A DNA stretch of 64,000 nucleotides. It comes from Syntrophaceticus sp050949745 (GTDB lineage Bacteria > Bacillota > DSM-12270 > Thermacetogeniales > Thermacetogeniaceae). Location: assembly GCA_050949745.1 (NCBI GenBank), contig JBMNGF010000017.1, positions 1 to 64,000 of the forward strand, written 5' to 3'. Below, one piece after another: positions 8,580 through 17,341 of this stretch. The translations under genes were made by a program, and so were the position numbers. The first letter of the stretch is position 1. Every line of letters starts with the position of its first letter. The notes below the pieces were generated by a model that saw only the letters and a list, made by a program, of their open reading frames with translations, had not been told where the DNA came from and made no database searches.

Positions 8580-9908
8580 TTGAAACTTTACCGGACAAAA
8601 TTAGCTATATCATCCCTATCTATTTACAGAAATTTACTGAAAGACCCGGTGATCAAGAAATTTATCGAGTTGGTTAACTGCCTCTGTACTAAAATGGATG
8701 CCACAGATAATGCAGCAGCCTTTCTTAACCTCTATAATGATTTTTTCTTTTCTCTGGCATCTTCCAGTACATCCTTTTCCAATTACATTATCGACAAAAT
8801 CATTTATGACGATAATCCCTTTTCACATCGGTGCTCCACAGGTGAAGAATGTGGCAACCTAGCAGATGCAGCGAAAAATGATCTGAAAAACCTGCAGCTG
8901 ATGGCTGATATTTCGCCCAAGGAGATAAAGGAAAAGGCTCAAGAGTATTATTATGTAGAGATTGATCAAGACTTGCTATCAGAGCTGCCAGAATGGGAAC
9001 CTCGGAGTAAATCTATGGCTGAGTTCCCCGGTCATCAACAAGAGATCAAAGAAAAGCTGTATTACAGCAGCAGTTGGAGTGATTGTCTCCCTGACTTGGC
9101 CTGTTTCTACCGGGAAATGGGGGCAGGAATATTTGCGCAGTACTACGCCTTTATATGGGAACGCAACGATACCTCAGGCTTCTTTAAGGGAGTGGCTTCT
9201 CCAGATCCGGTAAAACTGGCTGATCTCTATAGTTATGAAAGGGAACGGAGAGAGGTATTAGAGAACACTCTGCAGTTTTTGAAGGGCTATCAAGCTAATA
9301 ATGTGCTGCTCTATGGAGACCGTGGAACAGGAAAATCTTCAACAGTTAAAGCTCTTGTCAATGAATATCATGGGAAGGGTTTGCGGATCATTGAGGTGCC
9401 CAAAGGCTATCTGAGCGATTTTCCCGAAATTATCCGCCTGCTGCGGGGACGTTCCCAAAAATTTATCATTTTTGTAGATGATCTTACCTTTGATGACAGC
9501 ACAGCAAACTACACGGCATTGAAAGCAGTTTTGGAGGGTGGATTAGAAAGTAGGCCATCCAATGTGGTGATCTATGCCACATCCAACCGCCGTCACTTAG
9601 TCAAGGAAAGATTCAGTGACCGCCCGGATTCTTTGGATACAGATGAAATTCATAAAAATGACAGTGTCCAGGAAAAGCTGTCACTGGCTGACCGCTTCGG
9701 GATCACAGTGATTTTCACAGCACCGGACCAGGAAAGGTATCTAGAGATAGCATCTGCCCTGGCAGAGCAGCGCGGGCTTCAGGTGCAGCAGAATATCCTC
9801 AAAAAAGAAGCTCTGAAATGGGCTAACCGCCATAACGGCCGCTCCCCCAGAACTGCCCGACAGTTTATCGACTGGTTGGAGGGCCACCTGGCTATAGCAA
9901 AAAAGTGA
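8580..9908 (+). CDS. AAA ATPase, DUF815 family
   Basis: The 442-residue protein has a helical N-terminal half of no recognisable domain and a C-terminal AAA module. Walker A is GDRGTGKSS (246-254), Walker B is FIIFVDDL (D300, D301), and sensor-1 ATSNRRHL follows. The second half matches DUF815, predicted AAA ATPases of unknown substrate. The start is a TTG preceded by GGGAGTGAG. The stop lies inside a palindromic repeat that probably also terminates transcription. It stands alone. Confidence 0.82.
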   Translation: MKLYRTKLAISSLSIYRNLLKDPVIKKFIELVNCLCTKMDATDNAAAFLNLYNDFFFSLASSSTSFSNYIIDKIIYDDNPFSHRCSTGEECGNLADAAKNDLKNLQLMADISPKEIKEKAQEYYYVEIDQDLLSELPEWEPRSKSMAEFPGHQQEIKEKLYYSSSWSDCLPDLACFYREMGAGIFAQYYAFIWERNDTSGFFKGVASPDPVKLADLYSYERERREVLENTLQFLKGYQANNVLLYGDRGTGKSSTVKALVNEYHGKGLRIIEVPKGYLSDFPEIIRLLRGRSQKFIIFVDDLTFDDSTANYTALKAVLEGGLESRPSNVVIYATSNRRHLVKERFSDRPDSLDTDEIHKNDSVQEKLSLADRFGITVIFTAPDQERYLEIASALAEQRGLQVQQNILKKEALKWANRHNGRSPRTARQFIDWLEGHLAIAKK

Positions 9909-9938
9909 CAAGGGGACAGTTCTTCTGCCACTTTTTTG
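9899..9938. repeat. palindromic repeat, AAAGTGACA/TGCCACTTT arms
   Basis: Arms AAAAAAGTGACA and TGCCACTTTTTT enclose the core AGGGGACAGTTCTTC. This is one member of the window-wide palindrome family. It contains the stop codon of the DUF815 gene and ends in a T-run, so it may work as its terminator. Confidence 0.7.
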
Positions 9939-10014
9939 GGAAAACAAGAAAGCTGGGAAAGCAAAGGAAGATTCTAAAACAAACTGGAGTATACAATAAG
10001 GAAGGTGTTATTAC

Positions 10015-10479
10015 ATGACATCGAAAAACGAAAAAAATTACTTGTTAGATGTTTCATTACTTATAACCGGCCTTGCCTGTTTAATTTCGGGTATCCTTCT
10101 TCATATAAGACCTGAATTCACCATCTCCTCCCTGACATATATCAGGCCACTTCATATATGGATCGGGTATGTGGCGTCTGCTATCATCCTTATACATTTA
10201 TTGATGCACTCCAGCTGGATCAACTCGGTAACTAAAAAACTGTTCAGTGACAAAAAGAAGGCCCTCATCTTAATAGGCGTCATTATCATTAGCATCATCG
10301 CTTGTTATGCAGCAGCGGTATGGGGACCAGATACCCAACACCACCAACAACAAAGAAAGGGTAAAGGAAAGATGCGCGTGGAAGTAGAGGGCAAGCAGAG
10401 AGACCTTCTTTTTGCTTCCACTTCACTACCCATAAGCATGTTGGATCAGAATTCAGATAATCACCAGGCCTACCTTTAG
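10015..10479 (+). CDS. DUF4405 membrane protein with repeat-derived C-terminus
   Basis: Residues 1-105 hold three transmembrane helices (about 8-28, 45-65 and 81-101) with histidines at HIRP, LHIW and IHLLMH. This fits DUF4405, a cytochrome b561-like membrane domain that may bind haem. The ATG follows AAGGTG. Beyond about residue 115 the sequence is basic and low in membrane character, and it is encoded by the palindromic repeat at 10378-10421 and its flank. The original C-terminus was probably replaced when the repeat arrived. Confidence 0.7.
   Translation: MTSKNEKNYLLDVSLLITGLACLISGILLHIRPEFTISSLTYIRPLHIWIGYVASAIILIHLLMHSSWINSVTKKLFSDKKKALILIGVIIISIIACYAAAVWGPDTQHHQQQRKGKGKMRVEVEGKQRDLLFASTSLPISMLDQNSDNHQAYL
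10378..10421. repeat. palindromic repeat inside the DUF4405 3' end
   Basis: GTGGAAG/CTTCCAC arms surround an AGAGACCTTCTTTTTGC core. The core and its flank to about 10476 resemble 27890-27960: both continue with a GTTGGATCA word and a shared CACC(T/A)GGC word. Confidence 0.6.
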
Positions 10480-10518
10480 GACACCAGAGAAGAACGTTCT
10501 CCAATGATACATGCCACA

Positions 10519-10571
10519 GGAAAGCAAGGAGAAGCATGGGGACCTTCTTTTTACCTCCTCCCTGCTTCCCC
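10519..10571. repeat. palindromic repeat, GGAAGCA subfamily
   Basis: The left arm GGAAAGCAAGGAG and right arm CTCCCTGCTTCC enclose GGGGACCTTCTTTTT. It overlaps the beginning of a longer repeat shared with 25.7 kb. Confidence 0.6.
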
Positions 10572-10690
10572 TTCATTTCCGGGATCATCAACTCGCCACC
10601 AGTTGGCAACCCAGGAAAGGGACCACACCCATAGCACATATATCAACAACCCGTATTCTTTATGTGGCAAACGAAAGGTCCCCATGCCAC
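10538..10690 (+). repeat. about 150-bp direct repeat, copy 1
   Basis: This block runs from GGGGACCTTCTTTTT to the end of a GTGGCA palindrome. It recurs at 25684-25828 with a few changes, and its second half again at 25847-25941. Shared landmarks in order are CCCTGCTTCCCCTTCAT, CACCAGTTGGCAA, AGCACATATATCAACA and GTGGCAAACGAAA. No protein-coding role is apparent. Confidence 0.75.
10664..10690. repeat. 27-bp palindrome, GTGGCA subfamily
   Basis: GTGGCA and TGCCAC arms flank AACGAAAGGTCCCCA. It is identical in layout to copies at 25802, 25915, 59749, 59794 and 60746. Confidence 0.8.
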
Positions 10691-10841
10691 ACCCGCGCCA
10701 CCCTTCTATAGCTTTTCTTCATACCTTTCATCCCTTTATTGTGTTGACCACACAGTTTTAATAACCTAAAATAGGCATAGGATTACTATTATGAATTGTA
10801 TTTATTACCAATGGTTATTCGTAGGGGGTCCCAGATGCCAG

Positions 10842-11606
10842 ATGCTAGTCGCAGGAATTGACATAGGTTCTATGTCAACAAAGGCAGTTGTTTTCAATGG
10901 TCAACGTTATTACAAAGCAATCGCTCCTACCGGTTGGAGCCCTCGCCAGGCAGCTCAGCAGGTTTACAAGAAACTGCTGAACCAGTCAGGATACACTGAG
11001 GCGCAAATTGATTACTTAATAGCGACAGGGTACGGACGTGTATCCATTGATTTCGCTGACCGTATACTCACAGAAATAACGTGCCATGCTCGCGGCGCTG
11101 CCTACCTAGTGCCAGGAACTGACCTGGTCATTGATATCGGCGGACAGGACAGCAAGGTGATCAGAATCAATAACCAGGGACAGGTGCTTGATTTTGCCAT
11201 GAACGACAAATGTGCCGCAGGCACAGGACGTTTCCTGCAGGTGATCGCTACCGCACTTGGGGTTGATGTCAGTGATCTGGCCGCCTTGTCGAAGGGGCAA
11301 ACACCACTCACTCTGAACAGCATGTGCACAGTCTTTGCTGAGTCTGAGGTAATTGGGCTTTTAACACAGGGAAAAGCAAAGGGAGAGATCATCGCGGGTC
11401 TGCACCAATCGATCGCCCGCCGTATCACCAGTATGGCCCAGCGCATGGGCAGTTCGAACACAGTTACATTTACAGGTGGAGTGGCCATTAATGAAGGGGT
11501 TCGGGCAAGTCTGGAGGAACAGCTGGGGGTCCCGGTGCGAGTTCCAAAAGACTGTCAGTTGGCGGGAGCAATAGGAGCAGCACTGATTGCCCGGGATTTA
11601 ATTTGA
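10842..11606 (+). CDS. 2-hydroxyacyl-CoA dehydratase-type activase (ASKHA ATPase)
   Basis: This is an ATP-driven archerase that injects a low-potential electron into its partner, here probably the double-cubane reductase encoded next. The ASKHA fold is clear: AGIDIGSMSTKAVVF phosphate loop, then VIDIGGQDSK. The two cluster cysteines are in KCAAGTGRFLQ and in MCTVFAESEVIGL; they bridge one [4Fe-4S] in the homodimer. The adenosine motif is TFTGGVAIN. An upstream frame-open ATG at 10791 adds 17 atypical residues. The ATG at 10842 (254 aa) begins exactly where the family does, with AGGGGG some 15 bases upstream. Confidence 0.9.
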   Translation: MLVAGIDIGSMSTKAVVFNGQRYYKAIAPTGWSPRQAAQQVYKKLLNQSGYTEAQIDYLIATGYGRVSIDFADRILTEITCHARGAAYLVPGTDLVIDIGGQDSKVIRINNQGQVLDFAMNDKCAAGTGRFLQVIATALGVDVSDLAALSKGQTPLTLNSMCTVFAESEVIGLLTQGKAKGEIIAGLHQSIARRITSMAQRMGSSNTVTFTGGVAINEGVRASLEEQLGVPVRVPKDCQLAGAIGAALIARDLI

Positions 11607-11610
11607 AGCA

Positions 11611-11643
11611 AAGGAAGCAAGAAGAACGTCCCCTTGCTTCCTT
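11611..11643. repeat. palindromic repeat, perfect AAGGAAGCAAG arms
   Basis: Perfect 11-bp arms AAGGAAGCAAG/CTTGCTTCCTT surround AAGAACGTCCC. It lies between the activase and the reductase, so any shared transcript would carry this hairpin. Confidence 0.8.
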
Positions 11644-11666
11644 AATAAAAAGGAGGAGAAACGACG

Positions 11667-12941
11667 ATGGCTGATTACCGTGATATGTGGAGTAACCTGG
11701 GAATGGATGTGGAAAAGCATGACCTGTTATGTGAGGCACTGCCTGATGCTTTTCATGAAGTCTACAATTCCCAGCAGGACCGTCCCGAAGGAATGGACTA
11801 GTATGACTTCGTAGTTGCAGAGATTCATGGGGTAAGGCCTGCGGAACTGGTGGAGCACAAGAAAAAAGGCGGTAAAGTATTTGGTACTTTCTGTGTTTAT
11901 GTACCAGATGAGCTCATCTTTGCAGCAGATGCCATTGCTACCGGGTTATGTGGAGGATCACAGTTTTGGGTGCCTGGCGGGGAGAAGGTGCTGCCTGCCA
12001 ATACCTGCCCCCTGATCAAGGCATCAGTGGGTGCACGACTTGATAAGACATGCCCCTTTTTCCGACTGGCTGACATTTACGTCGGTGAAACAACCTGTGA
12101 CGGCAAAAAAAAGGCATGGGAGATACTGAATGAGGATGTTCCCGTCTATGTGATGGATCTTCCCCAGATGAAGAGAGAGAAAGATATTACAGCCTGGGCA
12201 GAAGAGATCAAACTGCTCCTCAAAAAAGTTGAAGAAGTAACAGGTAATCAGATCACACCGGAAGCCTTGTCTGATAACATCAAACTGATTAACCGTAAAC
12301 GCGACGCCCTAAAAAGACTTTATAATGCACGCAAAAACTCACCTGTACCTATCAGCGGCAGAGATGCTCTTTTGATCAGCCAGATCGCCTTTTATGATGA
12401 CCCCGAACGCTTTGCTTCCAAGACAAATGAACTATGTGATGAATTGGAAAAAAGAGTCGCTGACGGCAAAGGAGTTTTCCCGGCAGATGCTCCACGCATC
12501 ATGATCACAGGAACACCGATGGCTATACCCAACTGGAAACTTCATCATATCGTGGAGACTTGCGGTGCTCCTGTCGTTGTGGAAGAAACCTGTACTGGTG
12601 TCCGTTATTTCGAAAACCAAGTAGATGACACTGGAACAACCCTTGAGCAACAGATTGAGGCTCTGGCTGAGCGGTACATGAAGGTCAACTGTGCCTGCTT
12701 CACACCAAACCAGGGAAGGGTCGATGATATCCTGCGTCTGGTCAAAGAATACAAGGTTGATGGTGTGATCGATTGCAATTTACAGTTCTGCGGACTTTAT
12801 TCTACAGAGAGTTACCTTGTTCAGCAAGCCTTAAAAGACGCGGATATTCCTGTAATGCACCTAGAGACCGACTACAGTGAACAGGACTCAGAACAGATCA
12901 GAACACGGGTACAGGCATTCCTGGAAATTTTAGGGGATTAA
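11667..12941 (+). CDS. double-cubane-cluster reductase (HgdB/YjiM-like) with in-frame TAG at codon 45
   Basis: This is a 2-hydroxyacyl-CoA dehydratase-superfamily protein of the double-cubane [8Fe-9S] type, an activase-driven reductase for low-potential chemistry whose natural substrate is uncertain. The ATG at 11667 has a strong AAGGAGGAG site. The frame runs 424 codons and is interrupted only by TAG at 11799-11801, between GMD and YDFVVAEIHG. The homologous codons on both sides show that the gene continues. Visible cluster cysteines are in FGTFCVYVPDE, GLCGGSQF, NTCPLIKASVG and KTCPFF, plus GETTCDGKKK and EETCTGVRYF. One base change (TAG from TAC or TAT) would restore a Tyr. Alternatives are amber read-through, pyrrolysine, or a real nonsense mutation with restart inside. 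Confidence 0.85.
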
Positions 12942-12949
12942 GCTAGACA

Positions 12950-13197
12950 GTGGAAGAAACCGAAATCTACGATTACTACATATTATTTCCCAATCACCAT
13001 GAAGGGTTACACTTACACAAAGAACTTAAGAAGGCCGGGGTAAAATGCTCTATTTCACCAACACCCCGCTCTGCAAGCAGTTTTTGTGGCATATCCCTTT
13101 GGTGACAAAAGAAAATCTCCCAGCCGCAAAAGAGGTTATCAACAGTTGTGGTACCAAAATCGAAGGAATAGCTCGCATACGCCGTAAATACAAATAA
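12950..13197 (+). pseudogene. DUF3343 (Se/S-carrier-like) gene with a frameshift
   Basis: The GTG at 12950 starts YDYYILFPNHHEGLHLHKELKK and continues to FCGISL, the DUF3343 pattern with its conserved Cys-Gly. The frame then hits TGA just after LW near 13105. The -1 frame continues directly with VTKENLPAAKEVI and GIARIRRKYK to a TAA at 13195. A single-base slip at CCCTTTGG would rejoin the two halves into about 82 residues. DUF3343 proteins often accompany 2-hydroxyacyl-CoA dehydratase-type reductases, which fits this position. Confidence 0.7.
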
Positions 13198-13204
13198 AAA
13201 AAGA

Positions 13205-13226
13205 GGGAAGCAAAGAAGCGTTCACT
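13205..13226 (+). repeat. left half of a palindromic repeat, GGAAGCAA subfamily
   Basis: GGAAGCAAAGAAGCGTTCAC matches the left arm and core start of the other GGAAGCAA palindromes, but no right arm follows. A right-half-only copy occurs at 25683-25717, at the far side of the mobile element. Confidence 0.5.
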
Positions 13227-13270
13227 TAGGGATTGAAAGAAAAACTTAAATGAACAGCTTCAAGCGGAGC

Positions 13271-13323
13271 AAAAAGAGACCAGTCACAATCAGGCATGAA
13301 TGCTTGAAGCGGCTGGTCTTTTT
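13271..13323. terminator. intrinsic terminator, possibly bidirectional
   Basis: AAAAAGAGACCAGTC pairs with GGCTGGTCTTTTT. A second inverted pair, GCTTCAAGC/GCTTGAAGC, is interleaved with it. It lies between the rightward DUF3343 remnant and the leftward DUF3883 gene. Confidence 0.7.
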
Positions 13324-13362
13324 GTATTTATTGGTAATACAAAATATGGACATTTTATGGAA

Positions 13363-14331
13363 TTAAGTATAGCACCTTGCGGATATAATCTGGTCAATTG
13401 AAAGTATATGACCATCTTCGCTTATCCATTCATTCCTTTCAGAGGAATATGAAAAAACATAAAGTACAGGATTTTCTAGGCACTTTGTAACAACACATAA
13501 TCTGTAAGAGTCCTTATTGTTGTTCATTTTTGAAAATTCATTTGGAGTTAACTCAACAGAAACCTCTTGACCTGCTAGTCCCTTTACTTCAATTTTTAAT
13601 TTAATTTTCTTATAAACTGCTTCCAAATCCCATCCTAAGTTTTCGCTTTCTACAGAAGTCACGGTAAAACCCCTTTCTGAGTACTCTCTGGTAACTTCTC
13701 TAATAGCGATATTCTCTATTTTCTTTCTTAGTTCTGCATCGGTTTGGCGGAAGATAGGAAGGCGACGCCTAATACTTTTCTTTTTTTCATATCTTTCTAT
13801 ATGTCTTAGAAGTTCTTTCTTAAAATCCTCCATTTCAGGGCTATCAGCATACCAAACATTTGATTGACCCATTCCGCCTTTTACTCTTCTTGGTATTATC
13901 GGGAATGAGAACCTTTCATCTATACTCAGTAAAGTAGCATTGTCAGCATTAGCAACAGCATAATATCCGATATATTCATTTCTAAATTTTCTTTCTGAAA
14001 GATTAGTGTTCTGATAATCTTTAAAAAACCTAGCATTCTTATACCATCCAACTATGTACGTTCCGCCATTCTTGTGGGTTGCAGTGAAAATGACTAAAAC
14101 ATCATCTATGAATTCATCATCTTCACTCGCTCCTAATCTTTGTAGGTTGTTATACCCGCTTGGCTGAGCATAACCATATACCTTACCGCTAATTTTTTTG
14201 AAATTGAATATTTCGTGTCCATAACCATATTCTTCAACATAGGAGCCACCGCCATGTATTTCTTTATCATTTCCCAATAAACCTTCATATCTTTCCATCC
14301 AAGCTGTGTTTAAGAATATCATAGCTTTCAT
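13363..14331 (-). CDS. DUF3883 domain protein, restriction-system associated
   Basis: The 322-residue protein ends in a DUF3883 (NOV_C) domain at about 195-300, with the nuclease-like pattern NLGWDLEAV, LKIEVKGLAG and ELTPNEFSKM (D-x-E, then ExK). That fold resembles PD-(D/E)XK nucleases and is frequent beside restriction systems. The N-terminal half (MKAMIFLNTAWMERYEG) is an alpha/beta domain I do not recognise. The ATG has AAAGGAGG 6-7 bases upstream. It is 35 bp after res, so probably the last gene of the mod-res operon. An accessory defence role is inferred. Confidence 0.75.
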   Translation of the reverse strand: MKAMIFLNTAWMERYEGLLGNDKEIHGGGSYVEEYGYGHEIFNFKKISGKVYGYAQPSGYNNLQRLGASEDDEFIDDVLVIFTATHKNGGTYIVGWYKNARFFKDYQNTNLSERKFRNEYIGYYAVANADNATLLSIDERFSFPIIPRRVKGGMGQSNVWYADSPEMEDFKKELLRHIERYEKKKSIRRRLPIFRQTDAELRKKIENIAIREVTREYSERGFTVTSVESENLGWDLEAVYKKIKLKIEVKGLAGQEVSVELTPNEFSKMNNNKDSYRLCVVTKCLENPVLYVFSYSSERNEWISEDGHILSIDQIISARCYT

Positions 14332-14366
14332 TGATTTACCTCCTTTCAGCTAGAAATTCACACAAA

Positions 14367-17327
14367 TCACTCTGCCAATACTTCCTTAATAATCTGAGCC
14401 ATCTGCTTGTTGTTTAACTGATCACGGAAATAAACAGTGTATCCATCTTTCGAGAGCATATCAAAGAAAACACGAGCACAATCAATTTTTGCTTTTTCTG
14501 TACCACGTAAGTCGGATTTATTTTCTACGTCTTTTGTTTCGACTACAATGTTAAGCTCTTTCTCACCAGAAGCCCTCCTTACAACATACATGAAGTCTGG
14601 ACTGTACATTCCACCGGTAATAGTTGGTATGGCAATGCTGCTACGTGGAATTTTTCCATATACAATGACTTCTTCGATGTCCGACATAATATTTTTTTGT
14701 TCCAACGGTGAGTCATAAGCGAAAGCATCATATAAATACTTCTCGCTTGGTGTTCCCGGAGCTATCTTTGTGCCGATACGTCCCTGCGCAATATCTTCAC
14801 GTGGAGAACCGTCTGAATAGGTGAGTGCTGTTGCACCAACAGGCGTATTGCTTTTTGCATAATGGAATCGACCTTGCAAATTATTGCTTCTCCAGTCATG
14901 AAATTGTTGGATAAACATGCTGACAGAATTTCCATTAATACGTTCTGGATTTATAGTTCCATTCCTCTTAACATACTCACACAATGCCTCATGCAATACT
15001 TTAATTGGAATGTTTGTAGCATTTGTGATCCTCTTAAGAAATTCATTGTAGGGAATAGGTTTGGATACTATATATTGGGCGCCTGTATCTGAAACAATCA
15101 TCATCTGTGAGCCATTGCTCTTAACGATATCTCTGGAGCTAGTCATGACAACGTCTGTAAAAACACCGGGTTTTTCCAGCAAAGATAAAACAACTTTAGC
15201 CATATCAGCATCCAGATCATCATCATAGAAAAGTAGGTATCGTTGATTGATTGCTTCCCATAATTCGCGTATTTCACTGTAAACAGCTTTGCGGATTTTT
15301 ACAGGTCTTGGTTTTGCTACATTTCGGTCTTTTACCTTACCTGAAGACAATCCTGTAGCAAAGTCCGGGTATTCTGCAAAGAAAGCGTCCCTTGTATCGG
15401 GTTTTATATTTAATCGCCTGTCTATGTAATGTTTATCATATAGTGCATCAAAAAGTTCATCTGAAGTCATGCCAAGCTTCTTGGCCACTTGTTCCAATCT
15501 TTCTTCGCTAATAGAAGAAGCTTGTGGAATTTCTCCGTTTATTTGGTCTATTAATCGTTTAGCAAAGTCTGCCTCTGTGAAGTCGACAATATAATTAAGC
15601 TGGAATTCTTCATTGGAGATTCGATTACCATTCTCATCTACAGGCAGTCGTAAACCTCGTCCAACCTCTTGCAGTTTACTGTTTTCACTTCCACTAGAAC
15701 GAAGTTTAGCTATCGTAAATACATTAGGGTTATCCCAGCCCTCTTTAAGTGTCCATTTTGAAAATAGAAAACGTAAAGTGTTATAGCTACCGTCTTTATT
15801 CTTGAAGGAGAGAAGGTGTTTTTTTCCATGAAGGATGGTTTCTACTTCTTTTGCTATATCTTCATCCGAATCGCTATTGTCCTGTGAAAAATAGCCTGCA
15901 TGGCAAGCAGAAATATCTGCAAGACTTGCTTCCAGATATGCCCGATATTCAGTATCATGCTCACTGAGGGTAGATAGCACCGATTCTATCCGTTCCTTAA
16001 GCAATCTCTCAAAAGCTTGTAATAGATAAGGGGTTTTACCTTCCTCGTTTGGTCGATATGATGATATATCATCGATAAAAAATAATGCCAATGTCTTGAT
16101 CTTGAAATTGCGGCCACAGAAGTTTGTTTTTTCTGTTTCAAAATGACGCTCAAGGGCAAGACGCATCATCTGCTCTTGATAAGAGGTCATATAGATATCC
16201 ACATCCAATTCCTCACCAGTTGACTTTTGAATACCATTAGAAAACTCAACTGTTGATTTGCCAATAGCATGAACCGTAATTCCCTCAAAAGCTTCATTAA
16301 TGATAGATAGTGAATCTCCAGTTTTAAGAGTAAATGTTTTAGTCGATTCATCACGCTTTTTATACTGAAAGGTAACAGAATCCTTGCTTGTGATGGAAGT
16401 GATTTTCACCTTTTCTTCACGCTTGGATACCGGTTCAAAATGCTCCTTCGTTACTCCCTTTATCAAATTTTGATTAAAAGATTCACAGGCATTTAAATCA
16501 TAGAGCAGGTTTTGGTAGTCTTTTACGGTTATTTTGTTTTTTCCACGTCCACTTGTAGTTTCAGGGAAGGTAGCACCAAAGCGTATAATACACTGTGGTT
16601 TTATTTCATCAACGATAACCTTAAATGCCTTCTGGTCACGAGAAAATCTATGTGGCTCATCAATAATAACAACAGGGTTTGTTGCACGAATAGCATCAAG
16701 TGGTCTATAAAAACCTTCTACTCCATAATCATAGTCGTCACGGCTAAGCATACCATTTGATCGGACAACAAGTAATTGCATATTAACTAATAATACATAA
16801 ATCTTCTTCGTGTTCTGGCAAGAACCTTTTACAAAGTCGCTCACAACACTCGGGAAATAGGAGCGACCCTTTTTCTTGTTTTTTGGCGCTTCTAGTACTC
16901 CAACCTCAATTTCTGTACCATAGCCACAAACATCGGAAAAATGTCGCTTTACATATTCATCACGCAAAAACTGCGCTGTTCCCGCTTTAATCGCAAGTGA
17001 AGGCACAGCGATAATAAACTTATTAAGTCCGTAACGTTTATGAAGCTCATATATAGTATGAGTATAAACGTAAGTCTTTCCTGTACCAGTTTCCATTTTA
17101 ATATCAATATTCAAGCAGTCATTAATAGGCATACTGCTTCGATATTCTGAAGGTATATTTTTTTGAATTTCTCTAATATTTGCAGCTAGTTTAGGATCAG
17201 AAAGAGAAATGCTTGGATTTTCATAAAATTGTACAGGAGAAGTTATCTGTACCCCATTCAAAGCAGCACTTATTGCATCTACAGCTTTTTGTTGGTGTGG
17301 TAATCCTCGTTGTAGGATAAGTTCCAT
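14367..17327 (-). CDS. res: type III restriction enzyme, Res subunit
   Basis: This is the DNA translocase/endonuclease subunit of a type III restriction-modification complex. The SF2 helicase motifs are METGTGKTYVYTH (motif I, near residue 80), VVIIDEPHRF (DExH variant), then RFGATFPE, and VGRGLRLP (motif VI). The PD-(D/E)XK nuclease is at the C-terminus (SPDFMYVV with downstream VVETKD). The frame opens at a TTG at 17345, but GGAGGG lies six bases before the ATG at 17327, giving MELILQRGLPHQ and 986 residues. The gene begins 15 bp past the mod stop. Length and motifs appear intact. Confidence 0.94.
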   Translation of the reverse strand: MELILQRGLPHQQKAVDAISAALNGVQITSPVQFYENPSISLSDPKLAANIREIQKNIPSEYRSSMPINDCLNIDIKMETGTGKTYVYTHTIYELHKRYGLNKFIIAVPSLAIKAGTAQFLRDEYVKRHFSDVCGYGTEIEVGVLEAPKNKKKGRSYFPSVVSDFVKGSCQNTKKIYVLLVNMQLLVVRSNGMLSRDDYDYGVEGFYRPLDAIRATNPVVIIDEPHRFSRDQKAFKVIVDEIKPQCIIRFGATFPETTSGRGKNKITVKDYQNLLYDLNACESFNQNLIKGVTKEHFEPVSKREEKVKITSITSKDSVTFQYKKRDESTKTFTLKTGDSLSIINEAFEGITVHAIGKSTVEFSNGIQKSTGEELDVDIYMTSYQEQMMRLALERHFETEKTNFCGRNFKIKTLALFFIDDISSYRPNEEGKTPYLLQAFERLLKERIESVLSTLSEHDTEYRAYLEASLADISACHAGYFSQDNSDSDEDIAKEVETILHGKKHLLSFKNKDGSYNTLRFLFSKWTLKEGWDNPNVFTIAKLRSSGSENSKLQEVGRGLRLPVDENGNRISNEEFQLNYIVDFTEADFAKRLIDQINGEIPQASSISEERLEQVAKKLGMTSDELFDALYDKHYIDRRLNIKPDTRDAFFAEYPDFATGLSSGKVKDRNVAKPRPVKIRKAVYSEIRELWEAINQRYLLFYDDDLDADMAKVVLSLLEKPGVFTDVVMTSSRDIVKSNGSQMMIVSDTGAQYIVSKPIPYNEFLKRITNATNIPIKVLHEALCEYVKRNGTINPERINGNSVSMFIQQFHDWRSNNLQGRFHYAKSNTPVGATALTYSDGSPREDIAQGRIGTKIAPGTPSEKYLYDAFAYDSPLEQKNIMSDIEEVIVYGKIPRSSIAIPTITGGMYSPDFMYVVRRASGEKELNIVVETKDVENKSDLRGTEKAKIDCARVFFDMLSKDGYTVYFRDQLNNKQMAQIIKEVLAE

Positions 17328-17341
17328 AACATACCCTCCAA

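Noticed and set aside
10295..10761. Several small frames on both strands around 10.3-10.8 kb
   Set aside because: They are made of the palindromes and the 150-bp repeat. The same peptides recur at 25.7 kb, so they reflect repeats and not genes.
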